From: Larimichthys crocea
Taxonomy: Eukaryota > Chordata > Actinopteri > Sciaenidae
Assembly: GCF_000972845.2 (NCBI RefSeq)
Contig: NC_040016.1
Location: 12,730,701 to 12,794,700 of the forward strand
Direction of reading: 5' to 3'
DNA: 64,000 nt
Positions within the stretch are counted from its first letter, which is position 1; each line of letters starts with the position of its first letter. Shown here piece after piece: positions 1-11,435 of the stretch. Both the position numbers and the translations under genes were made by a program. The notes under the pieces were generated by a model. The model ran no database searches, was not told where the DNA came from, and saw only the letters and a program-made list of their open reading frames with translations.

Positions 1-379
1 AAATATTTTCTAAAAGGTGTGTTAGGAGGTGTGTGTTATGTCATCCGAATGATGTGTTTATTATCAGTGAGCCGCAAAGAAATGGGCTACGATGTTTCAT
101 TGAGCAATTTCCATCTGAGTGACGATGTGAGAGCAGGAAAATCCATCAAAGTGCGAGGAAACACTTGACTCTCAGACCTTAGCAATGTGTTGGTCAAGGA
201 CTCTTTCTGGTGGCAGAGCAGTGGAGTGTTTTCTCATCCACAGAAGACTGATACTTTAAATAGAGAGTGATTTGTTGAAATAAAGACATAAGACAATAAG
301 ACAAGTGCAACCAGGTCGGTGTTTGCAGGCGAACTGAAGGGGAACTCAGATGAGTGAGCACGTACTGCAGGGTTTAAAT

Positions 380-1823
380 TAGGGGAAATCAATCAACCAA
401 ATGTATGGCCCATGAGCCAAAACTGGCACACCAAAAGGTCCAATCCGGCCCACTGGAGGAAATGCACTGCTATTCCTGATTTGTCCACTGGGAGTCATGC
501 TGTCTTAATAAGATCAGTTGGCTCTATGCTGGATTAAAATATCTTGTGCCTACTAGTGGTGGGAAGTTCGGTTCTTTTTAGGGAGTCAGATCATTTGACT
601 CACCAAAAAGAGCCGGCTCTTTCGGCTCCCAAACGGCTCTTCATTTTACCACTCATACTTTTCATAATTCAGCCAAATTTAGCACTATTTTGATTTATGA
701 TTTGTATGTGTACACATATATTATGCATATATTCAATGCATCCTTTGTACTGAAGTATTCAAAAGTAAAAATTACATTTTCTAGTATCAATAAATTGCTG
801 TAGCTAATTGTTTTCATTGCATTTACAGACCCCTGTAACTCTCTGAAAACGCCAAATGAATGAATTGTAGAACCACTCTGCTACACAAATCAGATAGAAA
901 CACCAGGTATTGACTGTTGGATGGACAGTTCTCATGTGACTGTGAAGGTTTTTTAGATCCTGCTCGATACGACAGCTTGCCTTTGCAAAATTCTGCATTC
1001 TGCCTTTGTGCAGAATGTTTGTTTTTTTTGAAAATGTATGAATAGCTGGACAGTTTGAGGAAACAAAGCCGTCTGCTTTTAATCGGAGCTGAGATCAGAG
1101 ATACAGCTATTAAAGCTAGCTACCTTATTGCTAACGAAAAAGCGTCAGCATCAAAGCCGTACTCTGAGGTTGGGTTTATGACATGCACAGTGAAAGCTGC
1201 AGAAATCATGTGCCTCAATATGCGACAGGTTTTTACCAACATCAGCCTGAAAAAAACTGGCAGATAGGAATTCACACCTACAGTAGCGGGAGATTTGGAG
1301 CCAAATTAAGCTCAAAGTTTACTAATTTGTTGCATTTCTGAGTTGCAATTGACAAGCGCAGGGACATTACGGATGTTGATGACTGAGGTGACTGCCACCG
1401 TGGAGTTTCAGGGGTTAACCGACACCACAACAGCGAATGACATTTTCAACTCTTTTGTTGGAGTGCTGTGCAGTGCCAGGTTTCAGTTTAACAGTGGGAA
1501 GTCTGTAAAATTCCACTTCACAGAGAGATTTTTCCATCCTGTCCAGAATACAGTTCTCTGAAATAAATGCTTCATTACTTGTGAACGTTTTCAGAATGTA
1601 CTTGAGTAGACTGACAGACAGAAAGACATATTGAGACAAATTGCACTTTTTTTTTTAATAGATTCAGGCTGTTCATCATCTGTTTTAAGCGGTTGGTTCA
1701 TTAATTGTGAACATTTTCAGATTTCATTGTTGTTATTTAGGCCTATATGATTTGTGCAATGTCCACTTGAGCTCAAATTGTGCTATATGTGGTTCTTGAA
1801 CTAAAACGAGTTTGACACCCCTG
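380..1823 (+). mobile_element. hAT-family DNA transposon remnant with 8-bp target duplication
   Basis: The element is flanked by an exact 8-bp duplication, GTTTAAAT (372-379 and 1824-1831), the size expected of hAT elements. Its right end reads GTTTGACACCCCTG, whose reverse complement CAGGGGTGTCAAAC is a common fish hAT-type terminus; the left end, TAGGGGAAATCAATC, is a decayed match. Phrases about 'ggcccactgg' and 'gtccacttgagctcaaattg' lie just inside the ends, as in related copies I know from fish genomes. Internally, 1055-1267 (+) reads like a piece of ZBED/hAT transposase (ASYLIANEKA, KPYSEVGF, KAAEIMC), but the frame is broken before and after it. A second repeat, beginning near 553 (GGTGGGAAGTTCGG and an AGAGCCGGCTCTTT palindrome), seems nested inside. 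Inactive fossil. Confidence 0.75.
1055..1267 (+). pseudogene. hAT-type transposase fragment (about 70 codons)
   Basis: This open stretch lies inside the hAT remnant. The segment with ASYLIANEKA, then KPYSEVGF, then a K-AAEIMC motif resembles the region of ZBED/GTF2IRD2-like hAT transposases that usually reads 'ASY-IA--IA---KP---GEF-K-CM---AEI-CP'. It is only a fragment. The expected zinc-finger BED domain and the C-terminal dimerisation domain are not visible, and the following open frame (about 1343-1561) is not clearly continuous. The family is recognised from memory of the motif, so the assignment is moderate. Confidence 0.5.
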
Positions 1824-2311
1824 GTTTAAATGCATAGTCACATCTTAAATTGTGGCTCTTCCTTGGGACTAAAGTGGAGACACATGAGTTGCAGGATAAC
1901 AACAAACTAAGCCACATGCTGCTGAAACCACAATGTCATAACTGTACTGCAACACAAACCCAAGATTTACTCCAAGATAAAAGAAAGCAAGCAAGAAAAC
2001 GTGCACTTCCACTTCACCTTGATTTCACAGCATCACATCAACTCTTTAATTTAATGGATAATACTTTATTTTATGCTGACAAATACTGTAGTACTGTAGT
2101 GAAGTGTAAACAAAGCTAAATGCTTTATATTTTAGATTCTTCAAAGAAGCTATATTTTGCTTTGTTGAGAGCTTTGCATATTCTTGTCATTCTCTGATTC
2201 ATGAGGTAGACCCCTGGAATAAGATGTGATGTTGGCACATAGTAAATAACCATATTAAGCTACTGTTCTAATCCATATTATATCAAGAACTGCTCGACTA
2301 AGTAAAAAAGA

Positions 2312-3265
2312 AACGACAGTCCATCATTATTTTAAGACATGAAGGTCAGTCAATCCAGAAAATTTCAAGAACAATGATGATGCTGGATCTCAATGAGGAC
2401 CTACCCTAGAAAGGAAGAATAAGAGTTACCTCTGCTGCAGAGGTTAAGTTCATTAAGTTACCAGCCTCAAAAGTCACCACTTAAGAGCACCTCAGAGTTG
2501 ACCCCACATAAATGTTTCACAGAGTTCACGTAGGAGCTGGTCAGAGGAAACCAACAAGGGAAACCAACAGGAAGAAGAGAATTGATGGGCCAAAATGGGT
2601 CTGACGAGTGCACATTTGAGATATGAGATGTCTTTGTGAGACCCAAACAAGGTGAACTGATGGTATCTGCATGTGTGGTTCCCACCATGAAGCATAGAGG
2701 GGGAGGTGTGATGGTGTGGGGATGCTTTGATTTTGACACTGTTATGGGAGTTATTCAAAATTCAAAGCACACAAAGCTACCGTAGCATTCTGCTGCAACA
2801 TGCCATCACATCTGGTTTGTCTTTAGTGGAGCCATCATTTTGTTTTTTAACCGGACAATGACCCAACCTCCAGGCTATCTAAGGGCCATTTGATGGAGAA
2901 GAAAGACAGTGATGGAGTGCTGCATCAGATTGGCCTCCACAATCATCAACCTTAAACAAGTTCAGATGAGTTGGACTGCAGAGTGGAGGAAAATCAGCCA
3001 ACAAGAGCTCAGCATATATGGGGACTCCTTCGAGATTGTTGGAAAGCCATTGTACATGATGACATGAAGTTGATTGAGAGAATAGAAATGAAAGAAAAAT
3101 AAAGAAAAAATGAATCCCACTATTGGAAACACTCCACATATTCACATGTGAATATCTGAATAATGTGTCTTAGATGAATAATAATAACGGTGGAAAGGTC
3201 TTAAAGGAGATTCAGTAATCAAGACAGAGAGAGAGAGAAAGAGTATATTCAAAGCTGTCATTGCA
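2312..3265 (+). pseudogene. Tc1/mariner-like transposase pseudogene
   Basis: The plus strand carries a badly decayed Tc1-like transposase gene. Recognisable DNA blocks, in order, are the helix-turn-helix region (near 2318-2365, 'catcattattttaagacatg'), the segment around 2424-2470 (rich in 'ctctgctgcagaggttaag'), the catalytic-domain start near 2595-2625 ('gggtctgacgagtgcacattt', the SDES/KF region), the 'tgtgtggttcccaccatgaa' and 'ggtgtgatggtgtggggatg' blocks (2675-2725), the 'ggacaatgacccaa' block near 2855, and the tail ('ggactccttcgagattgttggaaa', 3020-3045). Indels and stops break every frame and there are internal deletions. No terminal repeats were found. This is an inactive fossil inside the predicted kazrin intron. 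Confidence 0.8.
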
Positions 3266-6200
3266 CATTGTAATTTCAATTAAAAACAGTTTTTAAGCCT
3301 GGAAGTGTGGGTCTTTAGTGTGCTGTAGTGCCTTCTAGATGGTGGCAGAGAGAGATGGTAAGATGTGTTAGAAATTTTGACTAGTACTGTTTGTCAAACT
3401 ATCAGTTCAGATTTATACAGATGTAGTTGCATGAATGACTTTTATGGCCACTCAGAAGCAGCCCAACAAGCTGTAAACATAAAAATGATTTATAGTGCCA
3501 CCCAATAAAGTTAATATGCGTTTGCAAACAGTAGCAATTAGGTCATGAAGCTTTGCATGTCACAAAAGATTTTTTTTCTGTCATTGGTTTTGTAAAATAA
3601 ATACTTTTAATTTAATTTCCAAATGAAACCTCTTTGTTTATGGTTAAAGCGGATCTCAGATTGAAATATTTGGGGTTCATTCCATGGTCAAATAATAACA
3701 GGCCTCTTTGCTTAACTGGCACTAAGAATGGCAAAAATTCCTCCACTAGGAATGAGGCCCCTTCTACAGACACGATTAATCTCTGGAGAGCTTTATTAAA
3801 GCACACTGCTAACATTATGCTTGTTTATATATTCCAGAGAGATACTTCAGAAAGTATGACCCAGACTCCATATACAGCAGGGGTGCTCTGAATCTAAACC
3901 TTCACAGACAGCAGTTCTGAATTTCTAAATCTCTGTATGTCAAAATATTCCATCTGCAGGGGACAGAAACATAACAGCAGGTTTCAGGACATTTCATTCT
4001 GGAAATAAAGACTGTCTGAATACACAGGACACTGTCTGCCTACATCAGAGAGTACAAGAGTTGGAATTATTTACTTGCAGGCAGGTTAATTGGCACCGCA
4101 TTTCGGATTTTACTTTTGTTCACCATCAGTTTAGTGCGTTTCAAACAGAGTGGAAGAAAGCAGTTGCATGAAAAGACTGACAGGAATAGTTTGAGTGTTA
4201 CGTGTGCAAAGTTACAAATTAAACAAGGGCATTCTGTCCCACTACACTACCTCTTGCTTTCTTTTGCCAACAACCACCACAAACAAAACACTTCAGACAA
4301 AACTGGCCATTGTTAGCTGGCTTGGATATACAACCACTTTCCCACAGCAATAAGGCAGCACTGGGGCACTTGTACATGTGATAACGTGGTAAGGAAAGAA
4401 CATCTGCTGATATGATGTAAAAATATCATCGAGCAGGAAAGAAAAAAATATAAAAAGATGAGTTTCTGTCACATAAAGTTTACTGCTTTGCACAGAATGC
4501 TGATTTATAAAATGCAAATGTCACGGTTGGAGAAAAATTGGGAATTTATGTCTGCGCAAGTGACAGGGAGAGAAAGCCTTTTGCCCAGAGTGGTGACACA
4601 CAGGGACAGAGGGTCATTGATGGAGTAAACCGTGAATGGCAGGGAGCAGAAACTCAACCCTTTCTCTTTGTCTGTGTGTTCTCTCTCTCTCTCTCTCTTT
4701 CTCTGCCCCGGGATATCTCTTTCTGACTCTCTCATTTCACTAGCTTTCTAGTTAGATTGTTAGTTAGGCACTTTGTTGACCAAAATGTGGGCAATTTGTG
4801 ACAAAGACACTTGATCATAAGGAGTACTTGTCATCTATTTAAGATATCAAGTGCAGCTGTGTACAGTCCTGTCAACCTCTGATGATGCTATATGCCTTGT
4901 GGTTTTTAATCAACAGATGTTCATTGAAACCTTCAGAAAGGTGCTATCAACAGGTTGCTGAACAGCAGAAAACAGCAGCTCCACTGTAACTTGAACTATT
5001 GAGGCTTGAGGGGGCCCATAGGTTGGCCTATAGAGGCTGAGATAAGACCTTGGAGTGAAGCACCTATTATCTGTTGTCAAACTCAGCACGTCTGTCACCC
5101 AAAGTCCTCCCCAAGTTCCACTTCAACACCTTGCAGCCATGTCCTTCTTCCGATCTCTGATAGTATGGCAATAATAAACAGTTTGACAGCCTCTCCACTT
5201 GGAGATAACAGCCGACAGGGTTGCGGATGAAATGCGGTTACAGAGGCCTTGATGAGTATCAAGATAAAGGCTTGTCTGCAGGACTCTGGGGGAATCAAAG
5301 GCAGAGAGGATGCAGGGATGAGGGAGGGAGGGGAGTGGGTTTGGCTATGATGAGCTTCAAGACCTGCGGGATGGGAAATATGCGTCCGATGATGGAGAAT
5401 AAAGCTGCAAAAAATGACATTCCTCCACACATGCCTTCCCTTCACTGAGACCCATTTTACTTCTTCCTCATTTCCCCTCGATCTCACTTCTGCACCCTGC
5501 TGGCTGTTTTCTGTCATTACTTCTTCTTCCAGTGGTCTCCACAATGCATTGCCAGGCATCAGCACACTATGTACTCAGTCTCCCACTGCCCGAGTCATAT
5601 TTGTGTCTTTAGACATGTAGACACGCTGAGCTAAATGTTGCAGTCATCTCTAAAAGCTTGTAGATCACAAATGGAGCCGGCATCGATTCAAAAGGTGCAT
5701 GTTTTGCACGTTGCTTTACACAGTCAGCTACTTTGCTGTTGTCTAATTGAGTTCCTCACCCCTGTCATCGTTCTCTGCTCTCTTCTGCAGGAAACACAAT
5801 TACACGGTGACTGTTGAGAGAATGGGAGATGTGACTATAGCTCCCGGGAGAGATGAGAAAGAAATAGCTGACAGTTTTATAATCATCAACATAATTAAAT
5901 TGTCATTTGAATGAGTCCAAGTAACTTGGGATCGTTGGAGTAGCTAGTGGCAGCTTTTATCACAGTCCTGATCCAAGAAAAAAAACCCACAGGTTATAAA
6001 TATTGACCAGCTGTTCAATAGAGCAAAGGATCTGTCTCTGCTGGGCAAAGCTACAAGAGGATATTTCTCAAGGTAAAACATTTTCTACAACACACAGAGA
6101 ACCTCATTCATTGTCCACACTTCCTCCATCCATCTCCCTCTCTTTCTTTTTTTCACAGGGCAGCTGCAGTGGAAATCACCCTGACAGAGCTCCCCCTGTT

Positions 6201-6414
6201 GATTTATGATATACATTTAGTTATTTATTGGCTAATCATGGCGGGCTGCTGAGAGCAGGTTAGAGTACACCTCCCAAGACAACTAGGCAAGCCTTGGATG
6301 GAGAGGGGCTGGGCTGCTGCTTGGCTTTTTCTGTCAATAACAGAGAGTTTGAGAGGCGTTTGTTTTCAAGGCTAAACAATGAATCTCTAATTAACAAAAG
6401 AAAGGAAGATCATT
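3266..6414. other. Intronic sequence, no gene recognised
   Basis: Nothing coding is convincing here. Open frames of up to about 156 codons (5095-5565, minus) have no recognisable domain. A CT microsatellite sits near 4681-4703. The region is treated as predicted kazrin intron. Confidence 0.5.
4681..4703. repeat. CT/TC microsatellite
   Basis: About nine CT dinucleotides followed by TTTCTCT. Confidence 0.9.
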
Positions 6415-6600
6415 TAAAGGAATAGTCTGACTTTTTGGGAAATATGATTATTTGCCTATTTGCTGAGAGTAAAATGAGAAGACAAACACAAACAAACGCT
6501 TTATATCTTGCTTGTTCATATTTAGCGCAGACATGAGAGTGGCATCAATCATCTCATCAAATTCTTGTCAAGAATGTTAAACTCTTCCTTGACAAAAGCT
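6415..6600. repeat. Interspersed fish repeat, rearranged foldback copy
   Basis: The left part (6415-6483) begins 'aaaggaatagtctgactttt' and runs to 'gagagtaaaatgagaagac'. This is a common teleost interspersed repeat, which normally continues into a 'gataccactctcatgtctg' block. Here that block instead appears reverse-complemented at about 6517-6562 ('catatttagcgcagacatga', 'gagtggcatcaatcatctca'), so the copy is rearranged head to head. No coding content. Confidence 0.5.
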
Positions 6601-8815
6601 GATGAGCAGCGTACAGTAACTAGTAGATGCCATACAGACTATATACACTGCAGTCTGCAGTGCAAACACTCTGCATTTTAGCTGAGACCAAACAGGAATT
6701 TTCTGCACCAAAGAGACCACTCCCAGGTATACTGTAGCACTGCAGGCAAATAACTGACTGGTTTTGGGGAGGAAAAAGCTGTGCAGCACTGAGGACGGAT
6801 TAATCCATACCTGACGGAGAGCTGTTTTGCTACAGTGTATTGATAAGGAGCTTATCCCCTTGTCGGCATGTGTAAAGGCACATCTGCAGAACCTATTGAT
6901 TAAAAGACTCATCTCGCTATCATGTGTTCCCACTCCAGAGGACAGTTCCAATGAATAGTAACACCAGAGACAATAATCACTCCATCACCACTTTATCACT
7001 GTCCTCACGCAGCTACTTTGTATGCGCGCTAGTACGCTGTACACTTTTTCCAATTTCTTCACATCCAAGTGACAGCCACAGTCCGCTTCTTATCATAAAT
7101 TCATATTGCAAGCAGTTGCACTTGTCCAGTCACTGTGTCAGTAATGTCTTTAAGCTCTAAAGCTTTTGCACAAGAATTCAAAAATGAATCAGAGTACCTT
7201 AAAAAAAATAAGTTTCACTTTTGTTTCATTGTGAAAACTACAACAGCAGTCCTGAGGCACCAAGAGAATTCAAAATTGTTCTCAAAACCCACAAGTCACT
7301 ATGCACTGGGAATTACTTTCTTTATTTGCTAATGCTAATACTACAAGATATGAAACTTGTAGGAACATGTTGAAAAATGAGCAACAAGGGAAGCGAAGAG
7401 AAAGATAAATAAGGCAGAGAAATGGAAGGGCACTGAGACAGCGTGAGAGAGACAAGGTTAGAGCCAAAACATGTGAAATTGCAAAGTCGTTTATTATATT
7501 TCAACATTTATCTCCACGAGAGAGAGACGAGTTATCAGGAGGACTAAATTGAAAGACATTCAAGCGTGCAGTAGAGAGTCACTGACGATCAGACCGGCAC
7601 AAACTCTCAGTATTCTGGGCTTAGCGTACTGTTCTGCATGGAAAGCCTTTCATGCACACGTATGCACAGCGCAGACACGCCTGTACTCATACATACATAT
7701 GCACACGCAGAGATAGTTCACAACATTAAAATGCAAAAGCAATTAAAGCAAGGCACAACAGTGCAGGGGAAGCGCCAACCTGACAGTAGGACTTTGATTA
7801 TTTTAATTAGAGCAATATGGCTGACTCATCCGTGAATATAATTGAAGGGAAAGTAGGATCGTTCCTAGACTGGAAACCTGTTTTACTCTGAATACAGTTC
7901 CAAGGTACGACTACTTTACTTTATGCTTTAGTCCAAAGGGCAAAGCACTTATGCAGATGTGTTTAGAGAGACAAACTGTGCTGATGAGATACTTTTGTAA
8001 TGTGTTTTTTATTTAATGGCCCCAACTTATTCTAATTGTGAATGTATGTGATTTAAATTTGTTTAATAAGCGAGCTCCTGCAGGAGCTGGGAGTTGAATT
8101 AATCTGCATGTTAAATTAGTTTGTTTGAATCCAAAACTTGTCTGGCTCAGGGAGTTGAGCTCTTGTAAGGGATTATAACAGGGTATTAATACTAAGATCC
8201 ATGGAAAGCAAAACAATGTAATGTTCCTTTCTGTTTCTAGAAATTTTGCATGTGGGCAAACTAATTACCATAGTATCATTTTACAGTCATGGTGAATAGA
8301 TGAAATACCCTCCAGAGTATGTACCCAAGCAGTTTCCTTGCAAACATGCCCCTGAGTGTTTCTAGTTGTAATTTGTTTGTGGATCTAATACAACTTTGTT
8401 TGAGTGCTTTGTATGTATTTGGGTAAATCTGTCTGCTGTCCTGCTGTTCGTATGTGTGATTCTGCCAGGGAGACAAACACGCAGTCAGATGAAAAACTGA
8501 AGAAAGGGAATGAAGCAGGAAGGCGGAAGACAAAAAGAGTATTTGTTGATCACCAGATAGCTTAAAGCCACAGTCAGAAGGCAGCTTGTTTACCGAGGAT
8601 AACAATCAGGTTGGAGTGCAACTCTTCAAGACCTAAAAACTGCCTTTCATTACACAAGCCTTTGAGATTTTAATGGTCACCCTGCTTCCTCCTGACATCC
8701 CGTGCTTAAACATACATGAGGTAGAGAGGCTGGAGAGTACAGTGAAGAGCTTTTATACTTAAATATACAATACACATGTTTGCAATTGCATAAATAGATA
8801 AATATACAAAATGTT
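6601..8815. other. Intronic sequence, nothing recognised
   Basis: No conserved protein motif, RNA gene or clear repeat was identified. Short open frames on both strands look random. Confidence 0.45.
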
Positions 8816-8823
8816 CTCCACCC

Positions 8824-9061
8824 TTACCGATTGCATATTTGCAAAACTAGCCGTAGAGCTGCTGAGTTGTTATTAAGTCTGACGTCTATTTTCTGCTTCA
8901 CTGTGACATTTCTTACCTTCTCCAATGCTTCCCTGACTATACTAGGACTATTTTGCCAAATATAGTTTGAGAGAAACGTTATTGCTGCCTGAATTATGCC
9001 GCCTGTGAATGATTGAATGACTTTCCAGACAAAGTTTGTTTGTTTTTTGTCACAGAGTCTG
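8824..9061 (-). pseudogene. Small unrecognised ORF, copy A, C-terminal part (split by a foldback element)
   Basis: This is the C-terminal two thirds of the same ORF seen at 11436-11771. It reads into VIQSFTGGIIQAA, SIVREALEKVRNVTV and VRLNNNSAAL and ends at a TAA near 8824. Relative to the intact copy it has substitutions and one 3-nt length difference, but the frame is preserved. Its N-terminal part lies on the other side of the inserted element (9062-9799), at about 9806-9878, where the ATG is at 9878. The copy is therefore interrupted. Function unknown. Confidence 0.45.
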
Positions 9062-9799
9062 TTATGGAAGCGCATTGCTGCCACCCTCCAAAAAATAATT
9101 TGACTCAGTATCACGTAATTACGTGAAAAGTTTCATGTTATAACGTAATAATTATCCCGTTATTTCGTGATAGGCATTTGTCACGTTATTTCATGATATG
9201 GTGATATTTTCACGTTATAACGTGAAAACATCAAGTATGGTTTCACTTGAGATCAGATCAATAAGAAACGATGCAACCTCAAGCGGGTCAGAATAATTCT
9301 TAGAAATATTCTTTCTTTGTTCCTTACACCCCATGTTCTTCAAATCTTCGGAGAGTACGCATACTGATAACAATGTCATCTACAGTGTTCAACAACTGTA
9401 GTATGTCTCAACCAGGATTAAAGTATAAATTAAGTTAGTAGACGAGCTATAGTCAGTTTACGGACTGAACCATGCCGTGAGGACGCGTGTTGGTAAATTT
9501 ATGAAATCATGAAAAACGATACTGATGTTTTTCACGTTATAACGTGAAAATATCACCATATCATTAAATAATGTGATATCTTCATATCACGAAATAACGT
9601 GATAATTTCATATCACGAAATAACGTGATACTTCACATTATAAACGTGAAAATACCAATCATGAAATACTGATAATTCATATCACGAAATAAACATGTGT
9701 AATTATTTAACATATCACGAAATAACGTGAAATTTTAACGAATTACGTGATACTGAGACAAAAAATTTTTTGGGGGGGGTGGCAGCAATGCGCTTGCGT
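9062..9799. mobile_element. Foldback (inverted-repeat) nonautonomous DNA element
   Basis: The element is 738 bp, flanked by AGTCTG (9056-9061 and 9800-9805). The uninterrupted homologous site at about 11680-11692 (CACACAGTCTGTAGGG) has it once, so this is a target duplication. Both ends carry long inverted repeats: GGAAGCGCATTGCTGCCACC on the left and its complement on the right, followed by 'tcacgtaattacgtga' on each side. The interior is made of variants of TATCACGAAATAACGTGA and TTTTCACGTTATAACGTGAA, themselves near-palindromes, so a transcript or single strand would fold strongly. There is no transposase. A truncated second copy is at 12845-12973. Confidence 0.8.
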
Positions 9800-9805
9800 A
9801 GTCTG

Positions 9806-9878
9806 TAGGGAAGTAGTCGTTGTAAGTGGTGGGTGTACAAAGTGCAACAGAGATGAGGCTTAGGGTTAGTAGTCCCAT
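9806..9878 (-). pseudogene. Small unrecognised ORF, copy A, N-terminal (signal-peptide-like) part
   Basis: Starting at the ATG whose first base is 9878, the minus strand reads MGLLTLSLISVALCTP and then a YNDYFPTD segment, after which the foldback element begins. A hydrophobic stretch of about 13 residues right after the start resembles a secretory signal. In this copy the codon just after the upstream ATG used in copy B is TAA, so translation could only start at this second ATG. Separated from its C-terminal part by the insertion. Confidence 0.4.
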
Positions 9879-11008
9879 ATGTGTTTACATTTAAGCTACT
9901 ACTTACTTACTACTTACCAAAGTGCTTTGATTGCATAAACATAACCACAAAAACATTAACTGTTTACATTACCTGTGGATGTTGATGTCGAACAAGACTA
10001 CGGTCATGCTCACAGTGACAATGCTAACTTGCGGATGTTTAGAAGGTACAATGTTTAATATGAGATCATCATCATCATTGTGGCATGTTAGCATTTTTAA
10101 AATTGCTAATTAGCAACACGTAGAGAGCCAAGCAGAGCAGAACACTCTAGAAGTGACCCAAATAGTTGTAAAATAACAGCAGAAAGTGTGTGTCAACAAG
10201 TGATTTGGATGAACTTTGAGCCAATATATTCAGAGACGAGTTCTCCTGATATTGTAGTAACAAACTCTCCACCACTGTTATATGTTAAAGGGATAATTTG
10301 AGTTTTTTTAAATTGGGCTTGTATGAAGCACTTAGGCATGCTCGAGCGTGTTATCTACAGTAAACAGCGGTCAGCACGCTCCCTGTTTAGAGAAGCAGAC
10401 AGAAGTCCCAACACGGATGTAGGCTTTACCTAGCAGTCAGATCTGCGCGTATATTGCCGTGTGTGGCACAGTTTGAGCTTTGTCATAAGAATACATCAGT
10501 TCTACGTTGTAGCTCAGGGGAAATGGCTGTCTGACAGCAAAGTAAGGCAGTGAGAATAAGTGAGTCTTTTTTATGTGGCTCGTCTGCTGAGCCAGTCCAC
10601 AGCAGTACTTTGCTTTATTTCAATGCGGGGACTTCTGTCTGCTTCTCACTAATCGCTGTCTTTGTAGGTAAACACACTGACTACTACTGTACGTATGTCA
10701 TTCAGTCCCACTTAAGAAAACAGAACTATCCCGTTAAGTAGATCCTTTTATTTTGCTACTAATCTTTTTGTACTTTTACTAACTAAAAAGTCTGAATGTA
10801 TGACTTTTAAATTTTAATGTAATAGAGTGTCGCTACTTTGGTAAAAGATCTCAATATCATAACACCACTGTCACATCACATATGAGAGGAACAGTAACGT
10901 CCAAACCTCTTGAAGGACACGTAGTATTGTTAGAGGGTGTTCTACAGTTTAGGTATGTCATCTTCCCATTGATAGATTAGCAAATAAACTTTTGGTAAAC
11001 CTAAGTCA

Positions 11009-11018
11009 NNNNNNNNNN
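11009..11018. other. Assembly gap (10 N)
   Basis: Ten N bases lie immediately after 'gtaaacctaagtca', the position where the next bases in the other units (12690-12704, 14180-14194) lead into a tRNA-Thr gene. The sequence after the gap (11019-11180) is not from the unit. A tRNA gene and its flank are probably missing or collapsed here. Confidence 0.9.
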
Positions 11019-11180
11019 GTCAGAGCTTTGTGTTTAATTCTGGCAGCTACAGGCAGCCAGTGCAGGTCGCTGAAGAGTGGGGTGACATGTGACCTTTTAG
11101 GTTGATTGAAAACCAGTCGCGCTGCGGCATTCTGGACCATTTGCAAAGGTTTGATCGCGCAAGCAGGTAGGCCAGCCAAA
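11019..11180. repeat. Foreign repeat fragment after the gap
   Basis: This stretch ('ctacaggcagccagtgcagg', 'gcattctggaccatttgcaa') is absent from the other units of the array and resembles an interspersed fish repeat that I cannot assign to a family. Unit sequence resumes near 11180. Confidence 0.35.
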
Positions 11181-11435
11181 TCTTGGTTCAGTGATCTATT
11201 ATCTCCATTTCATAATCACTAAGGATCAGTGTTCGTATATGTTTTACTATGCTGACCTAATCCTACAATCTCAAAATCATGTTACACTATGTGACCGTTT
11301 ACTGTTAATGTACACTGAAGTTTACAGGATCATCACTTGCGCTAAGAAAGTGAGTTATGTTCTCCACCCTTCTGAATTGTAACTCTTATTCTAAAGTGAC
11401 CTATCAAAACAATGTGATGGAACATGCATACAGTG

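Noticed and set aside
5095..5565. 156-codon minus-strand open frame.
   Set aside because: No recognisable domain, irregular composition, no splice or conservation support; it overlaps other random frames.
9110..9740. Repeated palindromic modules that could suggest a CRISPR-like array or a replication origin.
   Set aside because: Spacing is irregular, the modules are directly adjoining variants within a transposon-like element with target duplications, and the genome is a vertebrate.
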